Shown here piece after piece: positions 44,180-53,383 of a DNA stretch of 64,000 bases. The position numbers and the translations under genes were made by a program. The DNA lies in NCBI RefSeq assembly GCF_021513175.1, contig NZ_CP090953.1, positions 3,344,501-3,408,500 of the forward strand, read 5' to 3'. The first letter of the stretch is position 1. Every line of letters begins with the position of its first letter. Origin of the DNA: Sphingomonas sp. S2-65. Its GTDB lineage: Bacteria > Pseudomonadota > Alphaproteobacteria > Sphingomonadales > Sphingomonadaceae. The notes beneath the pieces were generated by a model. That model searched no databases and was not told the origin of the DNA. It worked only from the letters and a program-made list of their open reading frames with translations.

Positions 44180-46359
44180 TCCGGCCGGCGGCTTGGACCT
44201 TCGCGGCGCTGGTCGCGACTATGCCGGCAGCTCTGGCGCAGTCTGCCGCACCCGTGCTGCTCGACCCGTCGGGCTATGCCGGCGTGCGCGGAGCAGCGGC
44301 CCAGCCACCGCTGTTCACGGGCGAATTCAAGCGGGTCAAGGCACTGGTCGACAAGGCAATGGCCACCCCGATCGACGTGCCGGTTCCCAAGGATCCTGGC
44401 GGCGGTTACACCCACGAGCAGCATAAGCGGAACTACACCGCGCTCTACGGCGCCGGGCTACTCTACCGCATCACCGGCGAGCCGGCCTATGCCGACTATG
44501 CCCGCCGCCTGCTACTCGCTTATGCCACGCTCTATCCCACGCTCGGGCCGCATCCGGCCAAAGCCAACGAAGCGGCAGGACGGCTGTTCTGGCAGAGCCT
44601 GAACGACAGCGTATGGCTGGTCTACGGGGTGCAGGGCTATGATGCGATCCGCGACACGCTGAGCGTGGCGGACCGCAAGACGATCGACGATCAGGTGTTC
44701 CGGCGCATGGCGGAGTTCCTGTCGGTCGGGAACGCGGCCAGCTTCAACCGTATCCACAACCACGCCACCTGGGCCGCAGCGGGCGTCGGCATGACCGGCT
44801 ATGTGCTGCGCGATCCAGAACTGGTCGCGCGCTCGCTCAGGGGCACCGACAAGAGCGGCAAGGCAGGCTTCCTGGCTCAGGTCGACCAGCTTTTCTCCCC
44901 CGACGGCTATTATACCGAAGGCCCTTACTACCAACGATATGCACTGCAGCCGTTCGTGGTGTTCGCGCATGCCATCGCGGCGAACCAGCCGCAGCTCAAG
45001 ATCTGGGAACGCCGCGACGGTGTGCTGCTCAAGGCAATCCGCAGCACGATCCAGCTGACCCATCGCGGCTATTTTTTCCCTCTTAACGATGCGATGCCGG
45101 ACAAGAGCCTGAAGACCGACGAGCTCTATCAGGCCGTCGCAATCGGCTATGCTGCGACCCGGGATCCCACCTTCCTGTCGATAGCCCAGTGGCAGGGCCG
45201 CTCGACGCTGACCCCGGACGGTATCGCCGTCGCGCGCGATCTTGCGTCGGGCATGGCGCGGCCATTTCCATTCGCGTCGCAGCTGTTCCGCGACGGTTCC
45301 CAGGGCGATCAAGGCGCCTTGGCGGTGCTCCGCAGCGGGAAGGGCGACGATGCCGAAGTACTTGTCGCCAAGAACAGCGCGATGGGCATGGGCCATGGCC
45401 ATTTCGACAAGCTCAACTGGATTCTCTACGACGCCGGCAACCCTATCGTCTCTGATTACGGCTCGGCGCGCTTCCTCAACATCGAGAGCAAGGACGGCGG
45501 CCGCTACCTCAAGGAAAACGAGAGCTGGGCGAAGCAGACCATCGCCCACAACACGCTGGTGGTGAACCAGACCTCACATTTCGACGGCAAGTGGCGCGAC
45601 GGCGAAGAACATGCGCCGCGACAGCTGTTCTTCTCGGGTGAAGGTGCCACGAAGGTCAGCACGGCCGAGATGGTGGGCGCCTATCCCGGCGTCACATTTC
45701 GCCGCACCCTCGTCCAGCTGCCGCTCGGCAAGGGCGGCCCGATGGTGCTCGACCTGCTGCGTGTGACCGGTGACAAGCCGGCGACCTATGATCTGCCGCT
45801 CCATTATGCCGGGCACGTCATCGACATGGGGTTCGCGGCCACCCCCGAGGCGGCCGCGCGGCCGGTGCTGGGGCCAGCCAACGGTTACCAACATATCTGG
45901 GTCGACGCGACCGGCACGCTGGGTGCGAACGGCGCCACGCTCACCTGGATCACCGACAAGCGCTTCTACACCTACCGGATGCTGCCGCCCGAGGGCGCGA
46001 CGCTGATCCTGGGCGAGAGCGGCGCCAATGATCCACGCTTCAACCTGCGCCGCGAGCCGGTGCTAATCCAGCGCGCCGCCGGCAAGGCGAATGCCGCATT
46101 CGTGTCGCTGCTGGAGCCGCACGGCGCCTATGACCCGGCCGCAGAAACCACCGTCGCCAGCCAAAGTCAGGTCAAGGCGCTGCACCATGTGCGCGGCAGC
46201 GATGGCGACCTGGTGCGGATCCAGCCGGTGAAGGGAGCCGCCGTGATCGTGGCAATCGCGGACGATATGGACCCCGCCAAATCGCACAGCGCAGTGATCG
46301 ACGGGCACACGATCCGCTGGACCGGGCACTTCGCGCGCATTGACGGAGAGGCCAAATGA
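44176..46359 (+). CDS. Polysaccharide lyase family 17, oligoalginate lyase
   Basis: A 727-aa exo-type oligoalginate lyase that releases DEH (4-deoxy-L-erythro-5-hexoseulose uronate) from alginate oligomers. The signal peptide ends AALAQ. The N-terminal alpha/alpha toroid has NRIHNHATWAAAGVG, with the pair Asn195-His196, and YYTEGPYYQRYALQPF, with Tyr252; these correspond to the catalytic residues of characterised PL17 enzymes. The heparinase II/III-type beta-sandwich has GMGHGHFDKLNWILYDAG with metal-site histidines. It starts with GTG inside the PL6 stop. It probably works in the periplasm. Confidence 0.95.
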   Translation: MIRPAAWTFAALVATMPAALAQSAAPVLLDPSGYAGVRGAAAQPPLFTGEFKRVKALVDKAMATPIDVPVPKDPGGGYTHEQHKRNYTALYGAGLLYRITGEPAYADYARRLLLAYATLYPTLGPHPAKANEAAGRLFWQSLNDSVWLVYGVQGYDAIRDTLSVADRKTIDDQVFRRMAEFLSVGNAASFNRIHNHATWAAAGVGMTGYVLRDPELVARSLRGTDKSGKAGFLAQVDQLFSPDGYYTEGPYYQRYALQPFVVFAHAIAANQPQLKIWERRDGVLLKAIRSTIQLTHRGYFFPLNDAMPDKSLKTDELYQAVAIGYAATRDPTFLSIAQWQGRSTLTPDGIAVARDLASGMARPFPFASQLFRDGSQGDQGALAVLRSGKGDDAEVLVAKNSAMGMGHGHFDKLNWILYDAGNPIVSDYGSARFLNIESKDGGRYLKENESWAKQTIAHNTLVVNQTSHFDGKWRDGEEHAPRQLFFSGEGATKVSTAEMVGAYPGVTFRRTLVQLPLGKGGPMVLDLLRVTGDKPATYDLPLHYAGHVIDMGFAATPEAAARPVLGPANGYQHIWVDATGTLGANGATLTWITDKRFYTYRMLPPEGATLILGESGANDPRFNLRREPVLIQRAAGKANAAFVSLLEPHGAYDPAAETTVASQSQVKALHHVRGSDGDLVRIQPVKGAAVIVAIADDMDPAKSHSAVIDGHTIRWTGHFARIDGEAK

Positions 46360-47651
46360 AGCGTCAAGTTGCCGGCCTCCGCTGGCTGGTCATCGGCCTC
46401 ATCGCGCTTGCCACCGTGATCAATTACATCGACCGCAACGCGCTCGCCGTGATGTGGCCGGCAGTTTCGAAGGACATCGGCGCCGACAAGAACGACTATG
46501 CACTGCTGGTGACCATGTTCATGGTCGCCTATGCGGTCGGCCAGGCGCTGTTCGGCCGCATGCTGGACGTGATCGGCACGCGGCTGGGGTTCGTGATCTC
46601 GATCGGCATCTGGTCGCTGTCGATCGCAGGGCATGCGCTGGTCCGCTCGCTTGGGCTTCTGACGCTGCTGCGCCTGACGTTGGGCGTGAGCGAAGCGGGC
46701 AACTGGCCTGGCGCCGCCAAGGCCAATGCAACATGGTTCCCTGCGCGCGAGCGGGCCTTGGCGCAGGGGATCTTCAATTCGGGCGCGGCGATCGGCGCGA
46801 TCGTCTCGGCACCGCTGGTGGCGGTGCTTTATGTCAGCATCGGCTGGCGCGCGACCTTCGTCGTGATCGGCGTGCTCGGCTTTCTTTGGCTGCTGCCCTG
46901 GCTGTTCGTCTATCGCAGCGATCCCGACGCGCATCCTTGGTTGAGCGAAGCCGAGCGCGCGCACATCGCCGGCGAAGGCGCCGAAGGCTCGATGCAGCCG
47001 GTCGCCGGCTATGCGCCGGGTATGGGCGCGCTCCTGCGCCACAAGCAGAGCTGGGCGATCCTGATCAGCCGCTTCTTCCTCGATCCGGTATGGTGGCTGT
47101 TCGTATCCTGGCTGCCGATCTATCTGTCCGAGACGTTCGGCTTCGACGTCAAGCAGATCGGGCTCTTCGCCTGGGTGCCCTTCGTCGGCGCGATGCTGGG
47201 CAGCCTTACCGGCGGCTGGGCTTCGGGCGCGCTGATCCGCGGCGGCTGGCCCGCGCTCAAGGCGCGCCGCGCCGCTATCATCGCGGGCGGGATTATCATG
47301 CTGCCGCCGCTGCTGCTCACCATGCAGGCGGCGGACCCGCTCTATGCGGTGCTGCTGATCGCCGTGATCCTGTTCGGCTTCCAGGTCGCAATCAACAACA
47401 TCCAGACGCTGCCGAGCGACTATTTTGCCGGAGGTGCCGTCGGCTCGCTCGCCGGCATCGGCGGCACCGCCGCGGTAGCCGGGACGCTGATCACCACCTG
47501 GCTCGTGCCGGCGATGACCGCCCAGAGCTATGCGCCGATCTTCGCGCTGGCGGCGGCGATCGTGCCGCTCGGCGTGCTCGCAATCTGGATCCTGGGCGGC
47601 CGCGAAGCGCCGGTCGCGGGACCCATCACCATTCCAACCAAGGGGCAGTAG
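46356..47651 (+). CDS. MFS transporter, hexuronate (ExuT) type
   Basis: A 431-aa, 12-helix major-facilitator protein. It opens LRWLVIGLIALATVINYIDRNALAVMWPAVSKDIG, has RLTLGVSEAGNWPGAAKANATWFPARERALAQGIFNSGAAIGAI and a second half ending PSDYFAGGAVGSLAGIGGTAAVAGTLITTW. These are hallmarks of the anion:cation symporter/ExuT group that carries hexuronates. Here it would bring DEH or short oligouronates across the inner membrane. The ATG overlaps the PL17 stop by four bases. Confidence 0.93.
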   Translation: MKRQVAGLRWLVIGLIALATVINYIDRNALAVMWPAVSKDIGADKNDYALLVTMFMVAYAVGQALFGRMLDVIGTRLGFVISIGIWSLSIAGHALVRSLGLLTLLRLTLGVSEAGNWPGAAKANATWFPARERALAQGIFNSGAAIGAIVSAPLVAVLYVSIGWRATFVVIGVLGFLWLLPWLFVYRSDPDAHPWLSEAERAHIAGEGAEGSMQPVAGYAPGMGALLRHKQSWAILISRFFLDPVWWLFVSWLPIYLSETFGFDVKQIGLFAWVPFVGAMLGSLTGGWASGALIRGGWPALKARRAAIIAGGIIMLPPLLLTMQAADPLYAVLLIAVILFGFQVAINNIQTLPSDYFAGGAVGSLAGIGGTAAVAGTLITTWLVPAMTAQSYAPIFALAAAIVPLGVLAIWILGGREAPVAGPITIPTKGQ

Positions 47652-47652
47652 A

Positions 47653-48405
47653 GTGAAGTTCAAGGACAAGGTTGCCGTCGTAACCGGCGGCGGACGTGAT
47701 ATCGGCAAGTCGATCTCGATGCGACTGGCAGCGGAAGGCGCCAAGGTTGTCATCAACTATCGCAGCGATGCCGCGTCGGCACAGGCGACCGCAGACGAAA
47801 TCGCCAATGCGGGCGGGATCGCGCTGCTCCACCCGGCAGATGTAACCAAGGCCGAAGATGTCGCCGGTCTGATCGCCGCGACTACCGCGGCCTATGGCGA
47901 GACGATCGATCTGCTGGTGAATTGCGCCGGCGGGATGGTCGCGCGCAAGACGCTCGCCGAGATGGACGAGGCATTTTACGACCAGTTGATGGACCTGAAC
48001 CTCAAGTCCGCCTTTCTCGTCACCAAGGCGGCGCTGCCACACCTCAAACAGGGTAGCGCGATCGTCAATTTGGCCTCGCTGGCAGGCCGCGACGGCGGCG
48101 GTCCCGGCGCTACGGTCTATGCGACTGCCAAAGGCGCGCTGATGACGCTTACTCGCGGCTGGGCGAAGGAACTGGGGCCGCAGGGCATCCGCGTCAACGC
48201 ACTATGCCCGGGACTGATCGGTACCAGCTTCCACGACACCTTCTCGAAGCCGGAGGGCCGCAAGGCAGTGGCGGGCAACACCCCGCTGCGCCGCGAGGGC
48301 CATCCGGATGAAGTGGCGGCTGCGGTGGCGTATCTCCTGTCCGAGGATGCGTCGTTCCTCACTGGCGTGAACCTCGACATCAATGGCGGCCTGTTCTTCT
48401 CCTGA
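47653..48405 (+). CDS. SDR family oxidoreductase, probable DEH reductase
   Basis: A 250-aa classical short-chain dehydrogenase. The Rossmann motif is VVTGGGRDIGKSI, NxAG is VNCAGG, the catalytic Ser is in VNLASLAGRDG, and Tyr-x-x-x-Lys is in VYATAKGAL. The C-terminus NLDINGGLFFS is typical. In sphingomonad alginate operons the SDR next to PL17 reduces DEH to 2-keto-3-deoxygluconate, and its place here fits; specificity for NADPH or NADH is not read with certainty (GGGRD, then NYRSD suggests NADPH). GTG start, with AGGGG upstream, one base after the MFS stop codon. Confidence 0.88.
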   Translation: MKFKDKVAVVTGGGRDIGKSISMRLAAEGAKVVINYRSDAASAQATADEIANAGGIALLHPADVTKAEDVAGLIAATTAAYGETIDLLVNCAGGMVARKTLAEMDEAFYDQLMDLNLKSAFLVTKAALPHLKQGSAIVNLASLAGRDGGGPGATVYATAKGALMTLTRGWAKELGPQGIRVNALCPGLIGTSFHDTFSKPEGRKAVAGNTPLRREGHPDEVAAAVAYLLSEDASFLTGVNLDINGGLFFS

Positions 48406-48424
48406 GGACGGGCGTGGGAGAGAA

Positions 48425-49315
48425 ATGATGCGGAACGCTTTCGTCGCCTTGGCGCTGCTTGCGGCGCCAGTTGCTCATGCTCAGGACACCGAGCTGACTC
48501 ACCCCAGGGTGCCCGGCGAGGTGCCGAAGACCCGCACCGATGCCGCCCCGATCAAGGCCTACAAGCTGATCCTGGTCGGCGATTCCACAATGGCGCCCGG
48601 CAGCGGCTGGGCGTCGGTGTTCTGCGCGGAGCATGTGAAGTCGAGCGTCGCGTGCCTCAACATGGGGCGTGGCGGGCGCTCGACGCGTAGCTACCGTCAG
48701 GAAGGCTCGTGGGCCATCGTCCAGAACGAAATCAAGGCCGCGGGCTACGCTGGCACCTACGTGTTGATCCAATTCGGGCACAACGATCAGTCTTCGGGCA
48801 GCGAACGTTGGACCGACATGGCGGCCGAGTTTCCGGCTAACCTGGCGCGCTATGTCCAGGAAGTGCGTGCGGCAGGCGGCGTCCCGGTGCTGCTGACGCC
48901 TTTGTCGCGGCGGGACTTCAAGGATGGAAAACTCCAGAACACCCTCGATGTCTGGTCCGCCAAAGTGCGCGAAGTAGCCACCGCCACTGCAACGCCGTTG
49001 GTCGACCTGAATGCCGACAGCGCCGCCTTGGTCCAGAAGCTCGGGCCGGTAGCGGCGGCCAAGCTCGCCCAGGCCGATCCGAATGCGGAGGAGCTTGCAG
49101 CAGCCAAGGCCGGCACGACCCTGAAGGCGCGGCCGGCAGAAGCTGCACGGCTGCCGGACGTGCTGCCCACCACCGCCGAGGGCCCTCGCGGCCAGATCAC
49201 GCGAAAGTTCGACTACACCCATGTCGGCGACGCCGGTGCACGGGTGTTCGCTCGGGTCGTCGCCCACGCTTTGGCCAGGGCGGTGCCTGCCTTGCGCAGT
49301 CAATTGGTCCCCTGA
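48425..49315 (+). CDS. SGNH-type acetylesterase, rhamnogalacturonan-acetylesterase-like (CE12)
   Basis: A 296-aa exported esterase with signal peptide MMRNAFVALALLAAPVAHAQ. The SGNH blocks are GDSTMAPGSGWA (nucleophile Ser), NMGRGGRSTRSYR, IQFGHNDQSS and DYTHVGDAGA (catalytic Asp-His). The layout matches CE12 enzymes that remove acetyl groups from rhamnogalacturonan. In this operon it is downstream of alginate lyases and a DEH reductase, so acetylated alginate is an alternative substrate (inference). Two adjacent ATG codons share a GGAGAG ribosome-binding site. It is convergent with the kdgK pseudogene. Confidence 0.9.
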   Translation: MMRNAFVALALLAAPVAHAQDTELTHPRVPGEVPKTRTDAAPIKAYKLILVGDSTMAPGSGWASVFCAEHVKSSVACLNMGRGGRSTRSYRQEGSWAIVQNEIKAAGYAGTYVLIQFGHNDQSSGSERWTDMAAEFPANLARYVQEVRAAGGVPVLLTPLSRRDFKDGKLQNTLDVWSAKVREVATATATPLVDLNADSAALVQKLGPVAAAKLAQADPNAEELAAAKAGTTLKARPAEAARLPDVLPTTAEGPRGQITRKFDYTHVGDAGARVFARVVAHALARAVPALRSQLVP

Positions 49316-49355
49316 TCCGATCGGGCGGCGGCGTATCGTCGCTCGGTTTGTCGGC

Positions 49356-50377
49356 TCAGCGCCGCACATCCATCCCGCCAAGGTGAAACGCTTCCAGGGC
49401 GTTCGGCCCGAACAGCGTCATGTCACCGGGTACGCTGTGCTTCAGACATGCGAGGGCCAGGCCTTGATCGACGGCTGCCTGTGCGTCCTGCCCTTTCATT
49501 AGTCCGTGCAGCACCCCGGCCGCGAACGCGTCGCCCGTGCCGATCCGGTCGACGACTCCGGGGATCGTCCGTTCCGTCACTTCAAATGCCTCGGCCAGAG
49601 TATCAATACGCGCGCTCAGCCGGTGTTCGTCGACACAGGCTGTCTGGCGCGCCGTTGATGCGATCCAGCGCAGGTTGGGAAACGCGGCGAAACCGGCGTT
49701 GGCAGCCTCGCGCGTACGACCAGGGCCATCGCCGGAGAACGGCTTTTCGAGCAACAGGCTCAGGTCGCGGTGATTGCCGAACAGCAGGTCGGCCTCGGCG
49801 ACGAGCATCCGCAGGACGCGACCGGGAGCATCGGACCAGCGTGCCCAAAGTTGCGGCCGGAAATTCCCATCATACGAAACTAGCACCCCGCCGGCACGCG
49901 CCGCGCGCATCGCTGCCAGTGTCGCCTCGGCCAGGTCTGGACCCAATGCCGGCGTGATTCCCGAAACGTGGAGTCAGTCCTGGCCGGCCAGCAGGGTCGA
50001 CCAGTTGGCATTGGCCCAGTCGACGCGCGAAAAGCTGCTGCCCTCGCGGTCGTAAAGCACTTCCGATGCGCGAAGCGATGCGCCTGGCGTCAGGAAATAC
50101 AGTCCCTGCCGCCCCGGACCCTGCCGGATCCTACTGGTATCGATGCCCGCAGCACGCAGCACGCAGCACGCAGCGCGCGCAGTGCGGCCTCCCCGAGGGC
50201 TTGATCAGGCAGGGCACTCACCATCCCAGCCGCATGCCCCAGCGATGCCAGCGCGCCGGCAACGTTCGCCTCGGCGCCTCCGACATGCAAGTGGAGCCGA
50301 TCAGCCTGCGCCAGCGGCACATGCTCGATCGGATTGAGTCGAAGCAGCACTTCACCGAAGCAGAGGATGGCGGACAC
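49356..50377 (-). pseudogene. kdgK: 2-keto-3-deoxygluconate kinase, frameshifted and with a nonsense codon
   Basis: A PfkB-family sugar kinase split over frames. The 5' part is SAILCFGEVLLRLNPIEHV, then LHVGGAEANVAGALASLGHAAGMVSALPDQALG. The middle is LRAAGIDTSRIRQGPGRQGLYFL, then SSFSRVDWANANWSTLLAGQD. The 3' part is LHVSGITPALGPDLAEATLAAM with the catalytic RIGTGDAFAAGVLHG. Two lesions are visible: two extra 7-bp units at 50148-50175 shift the frame, and TGA at 49974-49976 replaces the Trp normally found in D-W-L-H-V-S-G. The product would phosphorylate KDG to KDPG. It is divergent from the TBDR across a GntR-type site. Confidence 0.88.
50148..50175. repeat. 7-bp tandem repeat inside kdgK
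   Basis: Three exact units of CGCAGCA plus a fourth CGCAGCG. Removing two units (14 bp) restores a continuous kinase frame (ALRALRAAGIDTS). Slipped-strand expansion is the simplest origin. Confidence 0.85.
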
Positions 50378-50415
50378 GACGACTTCTCCGATTACCAGAC
50401 CAGATTGTCAGCAAA

Positions 50416-50429
50416 GTGGTATGTACATC
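50416..50429. promoter_or_regulatory. GntR/FadR-type site, copy B (kdgK / TBDR divergent promoter)
   Basis: GTGGTATGTACATC, one base different from copy A. It ends four bases before a TTGACA hexamer (50434-50439) that would serve the TBDR gene, and it lies 39 bases upstream of the kdgK start, so one bound dimer could control both directions. Confidence 0.5.
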
Positions 50430-50491
50430 CGCCTTGACAGTGCTTTGTGTTTTGATCAATCCAGTGCTCATAAATATAAACGGAGGATTGG

Positions 50492-53377
50492 ATGAGGGGC
50501 GACACGCGCGTTCTGCATGGTTGTGCCGGCGGCAAAGCCTTTTTGGCTGGCGGTGCGGCGCTTTGGTGCCTTGTTGCGGCACTGCCCGGGCTGGCTCAGA
50601 CTGGATCGGCTCCGCCTGCGGAAAGCCCGCCTGCGGAAAGCGGCTCGCAACAGGATGAGGACATCGTCGTTACCGGCATTCGGGCCACGATCGAGACTTC
50701 GATCTCGGTCAAGCGAAACGAAAACGCCATCGTCGACGCGCTCAGTTCGCAGCAGATCGGCGACTTGCCAGCGCTGTCGATCGGCGAGGCGATCCAGACC
50801 ATCACTGGCGCGACTAGCCACCAGGAAAAGGGTGGCGCCACCGAGATATCTTTACGCGGGTTGGGCTCGTTCCTCAGCGCGACCACCTTCAACGGCCGCG
50901 AGGCGAGCAACGGCAGTGGCGACCGAGCGGTGAATTTCAACCAGTTCCCGTCCGAGCTGGTCAACGACATCAAGATCTACAAGTCGCAACAGGCGAACCT
51001 CGTCGAGGGCGGGGTATCGGGTACCATCGAGCTCGGCACGCTGCGCGCCCTCGATTATGGCAAGCGCTCGCTCCAGGCTGAGGTGAAGGCGTCGTACAAC
51101 CCCTACCAGGACAAGATCACAGGCGAGAGCGCCTGGGGTTGGCGCGGCACGATCAGCTATGTCGACCAGTTCAAGCTGGGGGGACTGGGTGAATTGGGCA
51201 TCGCCCTCGGCTTCCAGCGCAACGATGTGAACAATCCAGAGGAGACCTATGCGGCGAGCAGCACCTGGGTAGCCTGCAATCCTTCGCTGAACGTATCGGG
51301 CAATTGCACCGAGGTCACACGGGCTCAGGGGGCGGCAGGTACGCCGTTCGTGTTGGTGCCGAACTCGATCACCTTCCGCCAGATCACCGAGCGCGACACC
51401 CGCGACGCCTTCATGGGGTCGGTCCAGTGGCAGCCGAATGACAGCATCGACGTAAATCTCGACCTGCAATATTCCAATCGGGACTACCGCGAGGATCGGC
51501 ACGATCTGAACCTGTCGGAAACCCGGTACCAGCTGCGCAACCTGGTCTATGACGATCAGCATCGATTGTTATCGATGAGCGGCCTGACGTCGATCGAGGC
51601 GAACGGCACCGTGCTCGATCGCAGCGAAGAATATCTCGGCGGCGGCGGCTCGATCGCCTGGAAGGCGAACGACCGCCTGACCCTCAGCACCGACGTCTCC
51701 TATTCGCAGACCAAGCGGGACACGCTTCAGCGCAGCACCCGCCTGCGGACCGATCCGTTCGACATCGACAATGTGCGTACGCCGCTCAACAACCAGCGCG
51801 TGCCGTTCACTTACGATGCGAGCGGAGGCTATGCCGCCGTGATAACGCTCGATCCGAGGTTCGACGTCAACAATTGGGCGCTCTACAGCGACGACGCCCG
51901 CTTGCGCCGCGATGACGAGTACAAAGAAGACAAGATTTTCGCCGCGCGTGTCGACGCTGGCTACGAGTTCGAAGGCACGTTTTTGAAGCGCTTCGACATT
52001 GGGGCTCGCTACTCGCATCGTCGCTACCGCAACATCAACGATCTGGTCGAGATCACACAGGATGTCCGTACCGTGGATCGTTCGGTCAACCTCGCCTGTC
52101 GCCGGCCCTTTCCGCAGCAGGGCTACCTTGAGGACGCGCCGAACCAGTCGATCAACAGCTGGGCGACGTTCGATACCCTCTGCCAGTTCGAGGGTTATCT
52201 CGGCACCACCGATCCAGGTCCCAATGACGATACCCGTTCGGTCGACAATGCCGACGTGACCGAAAAGGTGTGGGCCGGCTACGCCATGGGCACGTATGAG
52301 AGCCGCCTGGGCGAGATGCCCGTCCGCGGTAATTTCGGGTTGCGCGTGGTGCAGACCGATCTGCGCTCCGTTGGCCTGCGCGCCGGCCTGGATGTCGTCA
52401 CCAACTCCGATGGATCGGTCCGCCTCGTCGAAAATGGCGACTTCGAAACGCAGATCCTGACGAACAGCTATTTCCGGGCGCTGCCCAGCATCAACGCCAA
52501 TTTCGAACTGACCCCCACCGTGATCGCCCGCGTGGCCGGTTATCGCGGCATGTCCCGCCCGGCGCCGAGCGACCTTGCGGCCGGCCGAACCATCACCCTG
52601 GAGGACGGAACCGCCTTCACGTCGGTGGAGGACGCCATTGCCGAAATCGTCGCCGACGGCTCGCCCAGCCTGAAGCCGATCATGTCGTGGAACGGCGACG
52701 TGTCGCTCGAATGGTATCCCAACCGCGATACGATCCTGGCCGGTACCTTCTTCTACAAGAAGTTCGGCGGCGGTTTCGTGCCGGTGCGGATCGATGAAAG
52801 CTTCCAGATCGACGGCGATGACGTCAGCGTGCCTGTCACGCAGCGCCAAAACAGCGACGAGCAAAGCCGGGTCATCGGCTTCGAAGTCACGCTGTCGAAC
52901 CGTTTCTCCTGGCTGCCCAAGCCACTGGACGGCTTCGGCGCCAAGATCAGCTACAGCTATGCCGACCTCAACTTCCGCAACTACGACATTCGTCTGGGCG
53001 ACGTCGCGGATCCGGATACCGGCACCGTCACGCCGGGCATCATCCCGCCGGCGGGGCTATCGGGATCGTCAAAGCATGTCGCTTCTGGTCAGCTTTATTA
53101 CCAGAACGGTCCGGTGTCGCTCGAAGGCATCTACACCTATCGCTCCAGCTATTATCAGGATTTCGTCGGCGGAAATTCTCAGCTTCGCTTCGTTCGCCCC
53201 TCCAACTTGGTGAACCTGCGTGCGTCCTTTAATTTAAATCGCAACGTGGCGTTGCGGTTCGAGGCGCTCAACGTGTTCAACGATCCAAAGGTGACCGACA
53301 TGCCCGTCTATGGCAGCAGCCGGCAGTACCACTTCTACGGGCCGAAATACTTCATCGGCGCGCGTGTAAGACTTTAA
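50492..53377 (+). CDS. TonB-dependent receptor, probable alginate-oligomer transporter
   Basis: A 961-aa outer-membrane receptor. The signal peptide ends PGLAQ (~residue 36) and the TonB-box region is DEDIVVTGIRATIETSISVKRNENAIVDALSSQQIGDLPALSIGEAIQTITGA. The plug has EISLRGLGSFLSATTFNGREASNGSGDRAVNFNQFPSELVNDIKIYKSQQANLVEGGVSGTIELGT. The barrel ends KYFIGARVRL; the last residue is Leu rather than Phe. GGAGG precedes the ATG. Its place between kdgK and the GntR gene makes alginate oligomers the likely substrate. Confidence 0.92.
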   Translation: MRGDTRVLHGCAGGKAFLAGGAALWCLVAALPGLAQTGSAPPAESPPAESGSQQDEDIVVTGIRATIETSISVKRNENAIVDALSSQQIGDLPALSIGEAIQTITGATSHQEKGGATEISLRGLGSFLSATTFNGREASNGSGDRAVNFNQFPSELVNDIKIYKSQQANLVEGGVSGTIELGTLRALDYGKRSLQAEVKASYNPYQDKITGESAWGWRGTISYVDQFKLGGLGELGIALGFQRNDVNNPEETYAASSTWVACNPSLNVSGNCTEVTRAQGAAGTPFVLVPNSITFRQITERDTRDAFMGSVQWQPNDSIDVNLDLQYSNRDYREDRHDLNLSETRYQLRNLVYDDQHRLLSMSGLTSIEANGTVLDRSEEYLGGGGSIAWKANDRLTLSTDVSYSQTKRDTLQRSTRLRTDPFDIDNVRTPLNNQRVPFTYDASGGYAAVITLDPRFDVNNWALYSDDARLRRDDEYKEDKIFAARVDAGYEFEGTFLKRFDIGARYSHRRYRNINDLVEITQDVRTVDRSVNLACRRPFPQQGYLEDAPNQSINSWATFDTLCQFEGYLGTTDPGPNDDTRSVDNADVTEKVWAGYAMGTYESRLGEMPVRGNFGLRVVQTDLRSVGLRAGLDVVTNSDGSVRLVENGDFETQILTNSYFRALPSINANFELTPTVIARVAGYRGMSRPAPSDLAAGRTITLEDGTAFTSVEDAIAEIVADGSPSLKPIMSWNGDVSLEWYPNRDTILAGTFFYKKFGGGFVPVRIDESFQIDGDDVSVPVTQRQNSDEQSRVIGFEVTLSNRFSWLPKPLDGFGAKISYSYADLNFRNYDIRLGDVADPDTGTVTPGIIPPAGLSGSSKHVASGQLYYQNGPVSLEGIYTYRSSYYQDFVGGNSQLRFVRPSNLVNLRASFNLNRNVALRFEALNVFNDPKVTDMPVYGSSRQYHFYGPKYFIGARVRL
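50612..50641. repeat. Tandem 15-bp duplication at the receptor N-terminus
   Basis: CCGCCTGCGGAAAGC occurs twice in a row, encoding the repeated PPAES just after the signal peptide and before the TonB box. It is in frame, so the gene stays intact and the linker is five residues longer. Confidence 0.85.
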
Positions 53378-53383
53378 CCTGAG

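Noticed and set aside
49974..50162. A separate 62-codon gene on the minus strand
   Set aside because: Its sequence is the middle third of kdgK in a shifted frame, so it belongs to the pseudogene.
50148..50175. CRISPR-like repeat
   Set aside because: 7-bp units without spacers; a simple tandem repeat. No CRISPR array was seen anywhere in the window.
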